NCBI GenBank assembly: GCA_036504975.1
Contig: DASXUF010000105.1
Coordinates: 1-64,000, forward strand
Direction of reading: 5' to 3'
DNA length: 64,000 bases
DNA from: Candidatus Binatia bacterium
Lineage (GTDB): Bacteria; Desulfobacterota; Binatia; UBA9968
Each line of letters opens with the position of its first letter. Within the stretch, counting starts at the first letter, position 1. The position numbers and the translations under genes were made by a program. The notes under the pieces are model-generated. The model was not told where the DNA came from. It saw only the letters and a list, made by a program, of their open reading frames with translations, and ran no database searches. Shown here piece after piece: positions 15,980 through 23,170 of the stretch.

Positions 15980-17033
15980 CGTTGCTCCATCCCGATAGAA
16001 CTAGATTAGCCAGCAGCTCCGGGCGACCCACCTGCAGGTCGTTCACCAGGTCCTGCCCGCCGGTGACGTAGGCAAGCGGCAGGCCTGAGACGATCGCCGT
16101 GTTGATGAGCGGGCCGAAGTAGCGGCATTCATCCACTTTGGTAAAGACCAGAGAGTCGAGACCGATCTTGCGGTAAACTTCCACCCAATCGGCCATGTCG
16201 CGGCCGTTGGTCGCCGCGCTGAGAAGCAGCATGCGCTTGAGATCGGAAACGGCGTCGAGCGATTCCGTGAGCTCTTCCACGCCGCTTTCGTCGCGCGGGC
16301 TGAAGCCGGGCGTGTCGAGGAGGACGCAATCGGAGCTCGAAAGCTGATCGAAAGCCTGCTCCAGGCTTGTCCGGTCGTGAGCGGCGCGGTAGGGAACGTC
16401 GAGAATCCCGCAATAACTCGCCAGCAGGTCGGCGCCGACGCTGCGCCCGCTCTCGAGGCTGATCCAGCCGACGCGGCGCGCTTTTTGTAGGAGGCGGACG
16501 GTGAGCTTGATGATGCTCGTAGTTTTTCCTACGCCGGTGGGCCCGACGAGCGCGAGCCGTTGCTGCTTTCCCGCTTTCGTCTGTAGTGCTTCAGCGCAGG
16601 GAATCAGCCGCGAAAGCGCGGCGAAAATCCGCTCGCGATCGCCTTTCGCTTCTATGCCCTCCATCGCGCGCGCCAGACGCGTGATGACTTCAGGCGAGAG
16701 ACCTTGATCGAGAAGCTTCTCCGCCAGGCCCTTGCGTGCCACGCCGGGAAGAATCCAATGCAAGAGCGCGCGGACTTCCGCGATCCCTTCCTGAACTTCT
16801 TTCAGCGGTCCGGCGTCGCTTTCTCGCCGGTTCTCCGATTCTCCGCTTCCCCGATTCACCGTTTCTCCGCGAATACCGTCCGCTTCATCGTTCATCGCGG
16901 TCACCTCCACGCCCATTCCGTTGCCGGCCGCGACGCTCCGCGATTCCAAGATCAGAGCGTCGGGACCGAGCGACTTCCTCACCGCGCTCAGCGCTTCGGA
17001 CATGTCTCTGCCTAAAAAATGTTTCGGTTTCAT
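15972..17033 (-). CDS. flhF: SRP-type GTPase FlhF, polar flagellum placement
   Basis: 353 residues. The opening MKPKHFLGRDMSEALSAVRK is the FlhF N-terminal motif. The NG domain carries the P-loop GPTGVGKT at 164-171, DTPG near 245 and TKVDE near 310. FlhF recruits early flagellar components to the pole. Residues about 55-72 (RGETVNRGSGESENRRE) are encoded by a tandem 8-base repeat (16829-16868), so the linker between N-terminal region and GTPase is repeat-derived. It is flanked by flhA (4-base gap) and flhG (8-base overlap). Confidence 0.94.
   Translation of the reverse strand: MKPKHFLGRDMSEALSAVRKSLGPDALILESRSVAAGNGMGVEVTAMNDEADGIRGETVNRGSGESENRRESDAGPLKEVQEGIAEVRALLHWILPGVARKGLAEKLLDQGLSPEVITRLARAMEGIEAKGDRERIFAALSRLIPCAEALQTKAGKQQRLALVGPTGVGKTTSIIKLTVRLLQKARRVGWISLESGRSVGADLLASYCGILDVPYRAAHDRTSLEQAFDQLSSSDCVLLDTPGFSPRDESGVEELTESLDAVSDLKRMLLLSAATNGRDMADWVEVYRKIGLDSLVFTKVDECRYFGPLINTAIVSGLPLAYVTGGQDLVNDLQVGRPELLANLVLSGWSNDD
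16829..16868 (-). repeat. flhF: five-unit octamer repeat encoding the FlhF linker
   Basis: Minus strand units GGAGAAAC, GGTGAATC, GGGGAAGC, GGAGAATC, GGAGAACC: five consecutive 8-mers, with a degenerate sixth to about 16819. Three units equal 24 bases, so the frame is preserved. Confidence 0.8.
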
Positions 17034-17037
17034 CGTT

Positions 17038-19092
17038 TCACCTTATGACCCCTAGAGATTGTATTTTGACTCCGTCGGTAATTTCCCGGTGCGACAGCAC
17101 GACGACCTGCCGCAGATAATGGCTCAACAGTTGGCGCAGATGGCGGCGCACGTCGGGGCTCGCGAGAAAAACGGGCAGGAGCCCGCGCTGAGTAAACGTG
17201 TCCATCGCCTGGCGCGCGGCGGTGATGATGCGCTGCGCCGCCTGCGGCTCGAGCGCCATGTTCTCCTGCATGCTTTCGCGGATCGTCCGCTCGATCTGCA
17301 AGTCCACCGTCATGACGGGGAGAATGCCGTCGGCGTTGCGGCACGAAGCGGTGATCGAACGCGCCAGCGCCTGGCGGACGTACTCGGTGATTTGATCCAT
17401 GTCTTTCACTTGCGGCGCGTGGTCCGCGAGCGTCTCGACGATCGTCAAGAGGTCGCGGATCGGCACGTCTTCGCGCAAAAGATTTTGCAGCACTTTCTGC
17501 ACGCCGCCGACGGTCAAGTGCTGCGGGATCAACTCCTCCACAACTTTAGGATGCTCCTTGGCCAGCTCGTCGATGAGCCGCTGCACGTCCTGGCGCGTCA
17601 GCAGGTCCGGGCCGTAGCGCTTGACGATCTCCGAGAGATGGGTGATCAGCACGGTCTCCGAATCGACCACGGTGTGTCCCATCCCTTCCGCCCTGTCCTT
17701 GTCGGCGGAAGAAATCCACAGGGCGGGGAGGCCGAACGCCGGCTCTTCGGTGCGCTCTCCCGGCAAGGTCGCAGTCGAATCGGTCTCCGGCGACACGCTC
17801 ATGGCGAGGAATTTTCCCGGCCTGAGCTCGCCCCTGCCAGCCTCGACGCCTTTGATGAGGATCGTGTACTGCTTGCTCCCGAGACGCAGGTTGTCGCGGA
17901 TATGAATCTGCGGAATGAGGAAGCCGCGGTCGGTGAGCAGTTGGCATCTCAGCGCCTTGATGCGCTCGACCAGCCCGCCTTTTTCGCTGTCGATCAGCGG
18001 GATCAGCTCGTAGCCGACTTCGAGCTCGAGCAGGTCGATCGGCGCCGGCCGTATCGCCTCCTCGCGCTTCTGCGGCTTTTGACTCTCGGTTTCCGCCTGA
18101 AGCTGTTTCTTTTGCTCTTTGTCCGCCGCCGAATACGACAACCCGCCGGCGACCATGGCCGTGGCCAAAAAAGGCAGCGCCGGAAAACCGGGCATGAAAG
18201 CCAAGAGACCGAGAGCCGCCGCGACCACGCCGAGGACTTTCGGGTTGAACAGCAATTGACGCGACAGCTCGACGCCGAGACCGGACTCCGATGCGGTGCG
18301 CGTTACGACCAGGCCCGCCGCGGTGGAAACGATGATCGCGGGCACCTGGGCCACCAGGCCGTCGCCGATGCTGAGGAGACTATAGAGCTGGGCCGCCTGG
18401 GTGACGGACATTCCCTTTTGCATCACGCCGACGAAAAATCCGCCGAGGAGATTCACCGCGAGGATGATGAGGCCGGCGACCGCGTCGCCGCGGACGAACT
18501 TGGAGGCGCCGTCCATCGAACCGTAGAAGTCGGCTTCTTTTTGCACCCGCTCGCGCCGCCGCCTGGCGTCGGCGTCGTTGATGAGGCCCGCGTTCAAGTC
18601 GGCGTCGATCGCCATCTGTTTTCCGGGCATGGCGTCCAAGGTGAAGCGCGCCGCCACTTCGGCGATGCGCGTCGCGCCTTTGGTGATGACGACGAAGTTG
18701 ATGACGGTGAGGATCACGAAGACGATGAAGCCGACGGCGTAATTGCCTCCCATGACGAAATGGCCGAAGGCCTCGATCACGCGGCCCGCCGCCGCCGATC
18801 CTTCCTCGCCGCGCAGCAGGACCAGACGCGCGGAGGCGACGTTGAGCCCGAGACGAAGCAAGGTCCCGAATAAAAGCACCGTGGGAAAAGCGGCGAACTC
18901 CAGCGGCTCTTTGATCGAGAAAGAAACCATGAGGATCGTGAGCGAAAAGGCCATGCTGATGACCAGCGCGAAGTCGAGCAGCCAGGACGGCACCGGCAAG
19001 AGCAACAGCATCAACATCGCCACCAGCGCGATCGCCGGCCCGGAGTCGCTCCACGAAAGTCCCGTGATCTCTTGCGCCTTTGCTTGACTCAT
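17038..19092 (-). CDS. flhA: flagellar export gate protein FlhA
   Basis: 684 residues. The N-terminal half holds about eight membrane helices, including the conserved cytoplasmic loop FVKGDA-like FVRGDAVAGLIIL near 198-210 and GDGLVAQVPAIIVSTAAGLVVTR near 249-271. The C-terminal half is the soluble domain that forms the nonameric docking ring for FliH-FliI cargo and chaperones. The membrane half uses the proton motive force. It lies 4 bases from flhF. The flhB-flhA gap (19093-19295) holds only repeat sequence. Confidence 0.96.
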   Translation of the reverse strand: MSQAKAQEITGLSWSDSGPAIALVAMLMLLLLPVPSWLLDFALVISMAFSLTILMVSFSIKEPLEFAAFPTVLLFGTLLRLGLNVASARLVLLRGEEGSAAAGRVIEAFGHFVMGGNYAVGFIVFVILTVINFVVITKGATRIAEVAARFTLDAMPGKQMAIDADLNAGLINDADARRRRERVQKEADFYGSMDGASKFVRGDAVAGLIILAVNLLGGFFVGVMQKGMSVTQAAQLYSLLSIGDGLVAQVPAIIVSTAAGLVVTRTASESGLGVELSRQLLFNPKVLGVVAAALGLLAFMPGFPALPFLATAMVAGGLSYSAADKEQKKQLQAETESQKPQKREEAIRPAPIDLLELEVGYELIPLIDSEKGGLVERIKALRCQLLTDRGFLIPQIHIRDNLRLGSKQYTILIKGVEAGRGELRPGKFLAMSVSPETDSTATLPGERTEEPAFGLPALWISSADKDRAEGMGHTVVDSETVLITHLSEIVKRYGPDLLTRQDVQRLIDELAKEHPKVVEELIPQHLTVGGVQKVLQNLLREDVPIRDLLTIVETLADHAPQVKDMDQITEYVRQALARSITASCRNADGILPVMTVDLQIERTIRESMQENMALEPQAAQRIITAARQAMDTFTQRGLLPVFLASPDVRRHLRQLLSHYLRQVVVLSHREITDGVKIQSLGVIR

Positions 19093-19164
19093 TTTTTTTC
19101 TTCCCTAATTTTTGAAATTTTTCGCTTGAACTTGGCTCACGAAATCGGGAAAAAAGATGCCTCG

Positions 19165-19245
19165 CGCAAAGGCGCAACGCGCGCCAAGTTCGGAGAAATA
19201 TTTTCTTCCTTTGCGTGCTTGGCGTCTTGGCGCGATAAATTTTCT
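19165..19245. repeat. GCGCAAAGG/CTTGGCGTC-type inverted short repeats between flhB and flhA
   Basis: GCGCAAAGGCGCAACGCGCG on one side and CCTTTGCGTGCTTGGCGTC plus TTGGCGCG on the other form imperfect inverted arms. The rest of the 203-base gap (19093-19295) is AT-rich with no gene. Confidence 0.5.
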
Positions 19246-19295
19246 TGAAGCCGTTTTGTTCAACATTTCAAAAGCAAGAATCTAATTCGCAATCC

Positions 19296-20363
19296 CTATT
19301 TTCTCCGCAGCCGGTAGACGTAGGCCAGCACCTCGGCGACCGCGCGGTAAAGGCTCTCGTGGATTTCCTGCCCGACCTCGACGACCCGATAGAGCAGCCG
19401 GGCTAGCGGCTTGTTCTCGACGACGGGAATGCGGTTTTGGGCCGCGATCTCCTTGATCTTTTGCGCGATGAATCCGGCGCCTTTGGCGACGACCCGCGGC
19501 GCCTTCATCGTTTCCATGCGATAGCTGAGCGCCACGGCGAAGTGGTCCGGGTTGGTGACGACGACGTCGGCTTTAACCAGGTCGGCCATCATCCGCCGGC
19601 GCGAGATCTTATGCCTCATGCCTTTCAAGCGGCTCTTGGTGAGCGGGTCTCCTTCCTGCTCGCGCATCTCTTCTTTCAATTCTTGCCGGCTCATGCGGAG
19701 TTTCACCTCCGAGCGCCAGCGCTTGTAGCAATAGTCCCCGCCCGCGAACAGCGCCATGATGCCGACGCCGAAGCCGATCAGATGGGTCCCCTCGCGCCCG
19801 ACGTAGAGCAGGATCTCCTCGACGCCGAGCGAAGTGAGCGACGAGAGCGCGCCCAGATCGGCGTAGAGAAAATGGAAGCCCAAAGCGCCGAGCGCGCCCA
19901 AAGCGATCATCGCCTTCAGCATCTCCGACACGGCGTCGAGGCTGAAGATGCGGCGGAACCCGGAGAGAGGATTGATGCGGGAGAAATCGGGCTTCAGCGG
20001 CTCGAACGTCCAGAGAAAGCCGGTTTGCAAGAGGCCGGTTCCGACGCCGGCCAGGATCACGCCGAGAAAGAGCGGCGCGAGGACCGGGGCCAGGATCAGT
20101 CCCGATTCGAGCGACAGCGAAAACAATTTCTGGCCGCCCATCTCGTGGCGCGCGCCGGCGAGCGAAAAAAAGCCGACGAACAGGCGTCCCAGGCGCGCGA
20201 CGAACTCCTCTCCGACAAAGCGGAAAACCAAAACGGCCGCGAGCAAGGTCGCCGTCGGAACCACCGCCCGGGAGACCGGGACGTTGCCCTTGCTCCTCGC
20301 ATCCTCGCGGCGCTTGGGCGAGGCTTCTTCGGTGCGCTCGAAATTGTCTTGCTGTTCGGCCAT
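19296..20363 (-). CDS. flhB: flagellar export switch protein FlhB
   Basis: 355 residues. Four membrane helices lie in the first 210 residues (ATLLAAVLVFRFVG, LILAPVLAPLFLGVILAGV and others). The start EERTEEASPKRRE-like text (FERTEEASPKRREDARSKG, 9-27) and C-terminal domain define the family. The autocleavage motif reads NPDH at 271-274 instead of the usual NPTH. The residue N271 needed for succinimide formation and the following Pro are kept, so cleavage and the switch from rod/hook to filament substrates should work. Confidence 0.95.
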   Translation of the reverse strand: MAEQQDNFERTEEASPKRREDARSKGNVPVSRAVVPTATLLAAVLVFRFVGEEFVARLGRLFVGFFSLAGARHEMGGQKLFSLSLESGLILAPVLAPLFLGVILAGVGTGLLQTGFLWTFEPLKPDFSRINPLSGFRRIFSLDAVSEMLKAMIALGALGALGFHFLYADLGALSSLTSLGVEEILLYVGREGTHLIGFGVGIMALFAGGDYCYKRWRSEVKLRMSRQELKEEMREQEGDPLTKSRLKGMRHKISRRRMMADLVKADVVVTNPDHFAVALSYRMETMKAPRVVAKGAGFIAQKIKEIAAQNRIPVVENKPLARLLYRVVEVGQEIHESLYRAVAEVLAYVYRLRRK

Positions 20364-20423
20364 AAAAGCAGCTCTCGGCTATCGGGGTTCAGTCGTCGGC
20401 GCGAAACATTTCCTCCGCTCGTA

Positions 20424-21215
20424 TCAACGGCCGAATGCCGGTAAATGATTCCCGGCCGACCAATAATCCACGCAAAACCAGACCACCGCGGGCAACGATA
20501 AAAAAAACAGCAGCATGCCGAACGCGAACTGGAGCGGCATGGCGACGAAAAAGACGTTCATCTGGGGAATGGCCCGGCTCATAATGCCGAGGATCGCATC
20601 GGTGAGCAGCAGTCCGATCACGACCGGCGCGCTCACCCGGAGCGCGATGGAAAATATTTGTCCGGCGGAGCCGACGATCGTGCGGCTGAACTCGAGCTTC
20701 CCGCCCGCCAGGGGAAAAATCGCGTAGCTCGCGTTCAGCGCTTCGATCAAAAGACGGTGGCCGTTGAGCGAAAAGAAGACCAATACGGCGACCATCTCGA
20801 AGATGGAAGCGAGCGAAGAGCTGGAGCTGCCCCACTGAGGATCGATCATTTGCGCAAGATTGAGCCCCATCTTCATCTCCAACTGCTGCGCGGCCAAGCG
20901 CAGCCCGGCGAAAAGCAACTGCGCGGCCCAGCCCAAGCCGACTCCCAGGAGAATTTCCCCCGCCAGCGCGAGAACCAGAAACACGACCGGACCGTAGCCG
21001 CTGCCGGCCGCGCCCGGCGCGAGCGAAAGCGTCGTGACGTAAGGATAGGCGGCGGCGCTGAGAACGACCGCGATCCAGGCGCGCGCGAGTCCGGGCACGA
21101 CCCGGCTGCCCCAAAAAGGCGCGCTGATCACGAGGCCGCTCGTCCGCCCCAGGACCAAGAGGAACGTGACCACTTCGGGCCAGCGCGAGCTGATCAATTG
21201 ATTGAGCGAGAACAT
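20424..21215 (-). CDS. fliR: flagellar export gate protein FliR
   Basis: 263 residues from the ATG at 21215 (MFSLNQLISSRWPEVVTFLL). This start follows the fliQ stop by 8 bases; an upstream start at 21293 would overlap fliQ without reason. At least six hydrophobic segments are seen. GLALRLSAPVV-like text (IALRVSAPVVIGLLLTDAILGIMSRAIPQMNVF) is the FliR signature. With FliP5-FliQ4 it forms the central export channel. Confidence 0.93.
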   Translation of the reverse strand: MFSLNQLISSRWPEVVTFLLVLGRTSGLVISAPFWGSRVVPGLARAWIAVVLSAAAYPYVTTLSLAPGAAGSGYGPVVFLVLALAGEILLGVGLGWAAQLLFAGLRLAAQQLEMKMGLNLAQMIDPQWGSSSSSLASIFEMVAVLVFFSLNGHRLLIEALNASYAIFPLAGGKLEFSRTIVGSAGQIFSIALRVSAPVVIGLLLTDAILGIMSRAIPQMNVFFVAMPLQFAFGMLLFFLSLPAVVWFCVDYWSAGNHLPAFGR

Positions 21216-21223
21216 CGTTCGCC

Positions 21224-21493
21224 TCACCGCACGAGCAAATGCAGGCTCAGGATCGTCTGGCGCGTAAAGTCCATATAAGTCTGGAGCATCCATGGACCCA
21301 GCAGGACGAGGACCACAACCACGCCGATGATCTTGGGAACGAAAACGAGCGTCGAGTCGTTGATCTGCGTGGTCGCCTGCAGCACGCTGACGGCGACGCC
21401 CGCCGCCAGGCTGACGAGAATGATCGGCGCGGCCACCAGGCCGCCCACCTCCAGCGCCCGGCGCAGAATGTCGATGACGGCTTCCGGCGTCAT
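21224..21493 (-). CDS. fliQ: flagellar export gate protein FliQ
   Basis: 89 residues, exactly the expected size. It begins MTPEAVIDILRRALEV and has two membrane helices (AAPIILVSLAAGVAVSVLQA near 20-39 and FVPKIIGVVVVLVLLGPWML near 50-69). QATTQINDSTLVFVPK is the family signature between them. It is one of the three channel proteins of the export gate. Its ATG at 21493 overlaps the fliP stop by 4 bases. Confidence 0.95.
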   Translation of the reverse strand: MTPEAVIDILRRALEVGGLVAAPIILVSLAAGVAVSVLQATTQINDSTLVFVPKIIGVVVVLVLLGPWMLQTYMDFTRQTILSLHLLVR

Positions 21494-22161
21494 TCGAAGC
21501 TCCTGACGAGAGAAGTGACCAGAAGGTTCCAGCCGTCCACCAGGACGAAAAGGGCGAGCTTGAACGGCAGCGAAATCAACGCCGGCGGCAGGAACATCAT
21601 CCCCATCGACATCAAGACCGAAGCCACCACGAGATCGAAGATGAGAAACGGCACGTAAATGAAAAACGCCATCTGAAAAGAAGTCTTCAGCTCCGAGATC
21701 ATAAAGGCGGGAATCAGCGCCGTGGCGGGAACGTCCTTCAAGTCCAGCGCCTTTTCCTTCTCGGTGCGGAGAAAGATGGCGAGATCGTTTTTGTGCGTTT
21801 GCCTGGCGACGAACGTTCTGAGCGGCGCCCAGGCCTGGACGATGGCGGCCTGCGGCGTGATTTTCTTGTTGAGATAGGGCGTCACGGCGTCGGCTTCGAT
21901 CTTCTGCCACACCGGCGACATCACGTACATCGAGAGAAACAGGGCGAGCGCGATGACGATTTGATTGGACGGCGCCTGCTGCGTCCCCAGCGCCTGGCGG
22001 ACGAAAGAAAGCACCACGACGATCCGGGTGAAGGAAGTCAGCGTGATGAGGATCAGCGGCCCGAGCGAGAGGACCGTGAGAAGGAAGACGATCTCGAAAG
22101 CCGTGGAGATTTGCGTCCCCTGTAGGGATTGAGACAAAAGCGGTAGAGCCGAGGGGTTCAT
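21490..22161 (-). CDS. fliP: flagellar export gate protein FliP
   Basis: 223 residues from the ATG at 22161. LTSFTRIVVVLSFVRQALGTQQAPSNQ (signature, residues about 39-65), VWQKI and the closing FKLALFVLVDGWNLL are typical. Four membrane helices. There is no cleavable Sec signal: the sequence goes from MNPSALPLLS to a first helix (FEIVFLLTVLSLGPLILIT). An upstream in-frame start at 22266 would overlap fliO entirely and adds only an Arg/Lys-rich stretch, so it is rejected. Confidence 0.94.
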   Translation of the reverse strand: MNPSALPLLSQSLQGTQISTAFEIVFLLTVLSLGPLILITLTSFTRIVVVLSFVRQALGTQQAPSNQIVIALALFLSMYVMSPVWQKIEADAVTPYLNKKITPQAAIVQAWAPLRTFVARQTHKNDLAIFLRTEKEKALDLKDVPATALIPAFMISELKTSFQMAFFIYVPFLIFDLVVASVLMSMGMMFLPPALISLPFKLALFVLVDGWNLLVTSLVRSFE

Positions 22162-22162
22162 G

Positions 22163-22465
22163 TTACTGGAGCCTGATTTCTTCGCTCGCTTCCTTTTGGC
22201 TCTGGGGAGTTTCCGGCGGCGCCGGCGGAAGCTTCGTGAGCAACGTGACGCTGGAAGCGGTGACACCGAGGAGCAACGTCTCCTCGCCGGCCTGGACCAC
22301 CGCCACCGAGCACTTCGGGTTCAGCATCAACGTGCCGAGGTGGCGCGGAATGTCGCTCCTGCCGGACCTGTGTTGAAAGAACGGCCCCAGACGGCGCGAG
22401 AAAAGCGCCACGGCGGCAGCGCCGACGACCATCAACGCCGGCGCTGCAAATTCAGATCCGATCAT
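22163..22465 (-). CDS. fliO: FliO-like flagellar export accessory protein
   Basis: 100 residues. One membrane helix near the N-terminus (PALMVVGAAAVALFSRRL) is followed by a small cytoplasmic beta-rich domain (LGTLMLNPKCSVAVVQAGEETLLLGVT). This pattern fits FliO, which helps assemble the FliP ring. Sequence conservation in the family is low; position between fliL and fliP is the main support. It starts 17 bases after fliL and ends 1 base before the fliP ATG. Confidence 0.85.
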   Translation of the reverse strand: MIGSEFAAPALMVVGAAAVALFSRRLGPFFQHRSGRSDIPRHLGTLMLNPKCSVAVVQAGEETLLLGVTASSVTLLTKLPPAPPETPQSQKEASEEIRLQ

Positions 22466-22482
22466 CCGTCGTCTCTCCTTGA

Positions 22483-22935
22483 TTATTGAATGAGGAACTC
22501 CCGGAAGTAGACCTCGGCCACGAGCTCTTCTCCGGCGGCGGTATTGATCCGCTCGATAATCTCCTCGCGCAGCTCCGACTTTCCTTCGGCGGCCAGCAAC
22601 CCCTCGGCCGTCTTGCTGCTGAGAAGCATGATGAGCTCGTGACGGAGCCGCGAGGAGGATTGCTTCACGATTTGCTTGTCGTGGCCGTTGTTTAAGACGA
22701 GGCTGAGGGAAGCGCGGAGATAACGCGCCGGTTGCGCCCCGGCGAGATTCACCACGAACGGTTCCATCTCGACGGTCGCTTCTTTTTTGGCGACGTGTTT
22801 CTCTGTTTGCTCCGCGGCTGCGCCCGGCTTGAAAAATTCATAGGCCAGGAGCCAAACGCCGCCGAGCAGTCCGAGAGTTAAAGTCACGACCAGTGCCGAC
22901 AAGAGGGTTTTTTTTCTGAATTCGGTTTTAATCAT
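22483..22935 (-). CDS. fliL: FliL, stator-associated inner-membrane protein
   Basis: 150 residues from the ATG at 22935. A Lys/Arg-flanked N-terminal membrane helix (LLSALVVTLTLGLLGGVWLLA) is followed by a periplasmic stomatin-like domain (MEPFVVNLAGAQPARYLRASLSLVL) and the ending EVYFREFLIQ. FliL rings surround MotAB and improve stator activation. It leads the export-gate operon fliL-O-P-Q-R-flhB. A perfect -24/-12 site at 22955-22969 lies 20 bases upstream. A GTG five codons earlier (22950) is an alternative start. Confidence 0.93.
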   Translation of the reverse strand: MIKTEFRKKTLLSALVVTLTLGLLGGVWLLAYEFFKPGAAAEQTEKHVAKKEATVEMEPFVVNLAGAQPARYLRASLSLVLNNGHDKQIVKQSSSRLRHELIMLLSSKTAEGLLAAEGKSELREEIIERINTAAGEELVAEVYFREFLIQ

Positions 22936-22954
22936 AGGCGTACCCGTCACTTGA

Positions 22955-22969
22955 GCAATCCGGGTGCCA
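22955..22969 (-). promoter_or_regulatory. sigma-54 site upstream of fliL
   Basis: Minus strand TGGCAC-N5-TTGC followed by T: exact match to the RpoN consensus. The predicted leader is about 8 bases. Confidence 0.65.
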
Positions 22970-23082
22970 GGGAAGGAAGAGCGCTAAGTGGCTTTAGAAG
23001 CGAGCTTTACTTGTGGTTGGTGGAAACCGACCGGGGAGCTTTGTCAAGAAAGCCGGAGCGAGGTGTCAGAGTTTTGACGAAT

Positions 23083-23164
23083 GGTTGATTGGGTTTGTTG
23101 GGTTGATTGGGTTTGTTGGGTTTTGCGTCAACCAACTCAACAAACTCAAATAACTCAAACAACT
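23083..23164. repeat. opposed arrays of 9-mers, possible long hairpin/terminator
   Basis: Four 9-mers GGTTGATTG/GGTTTGTTG (23083-23118, alternating as a perfect 18-base unit twice) face four 9-mers of the CAACNAACT/CAAATAACT type (23129-23164) across a 10-base centre. It lies just past the stop of the HDOD-receiver gene and could end its transcript or insulate the fliL promoter. Confidence 0.7.
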
Positions 23165-23170
23165 CTCGTC

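Noticed and set aside
17059..18873. A 604-codon open frame on the plus strand opposite flhA
   Set aside because: It is a GC-rich antisense shadow of flhA, Arg/His/Asp-rich with no motif; flhA itself is unmistakable.
21224..21910. A 228-codon frame ending at the fliQ stop as one long protein
   Set aside because: Only the last 89 codons are FliQ; the upstream part is an out-of-frame shadow of fliP.
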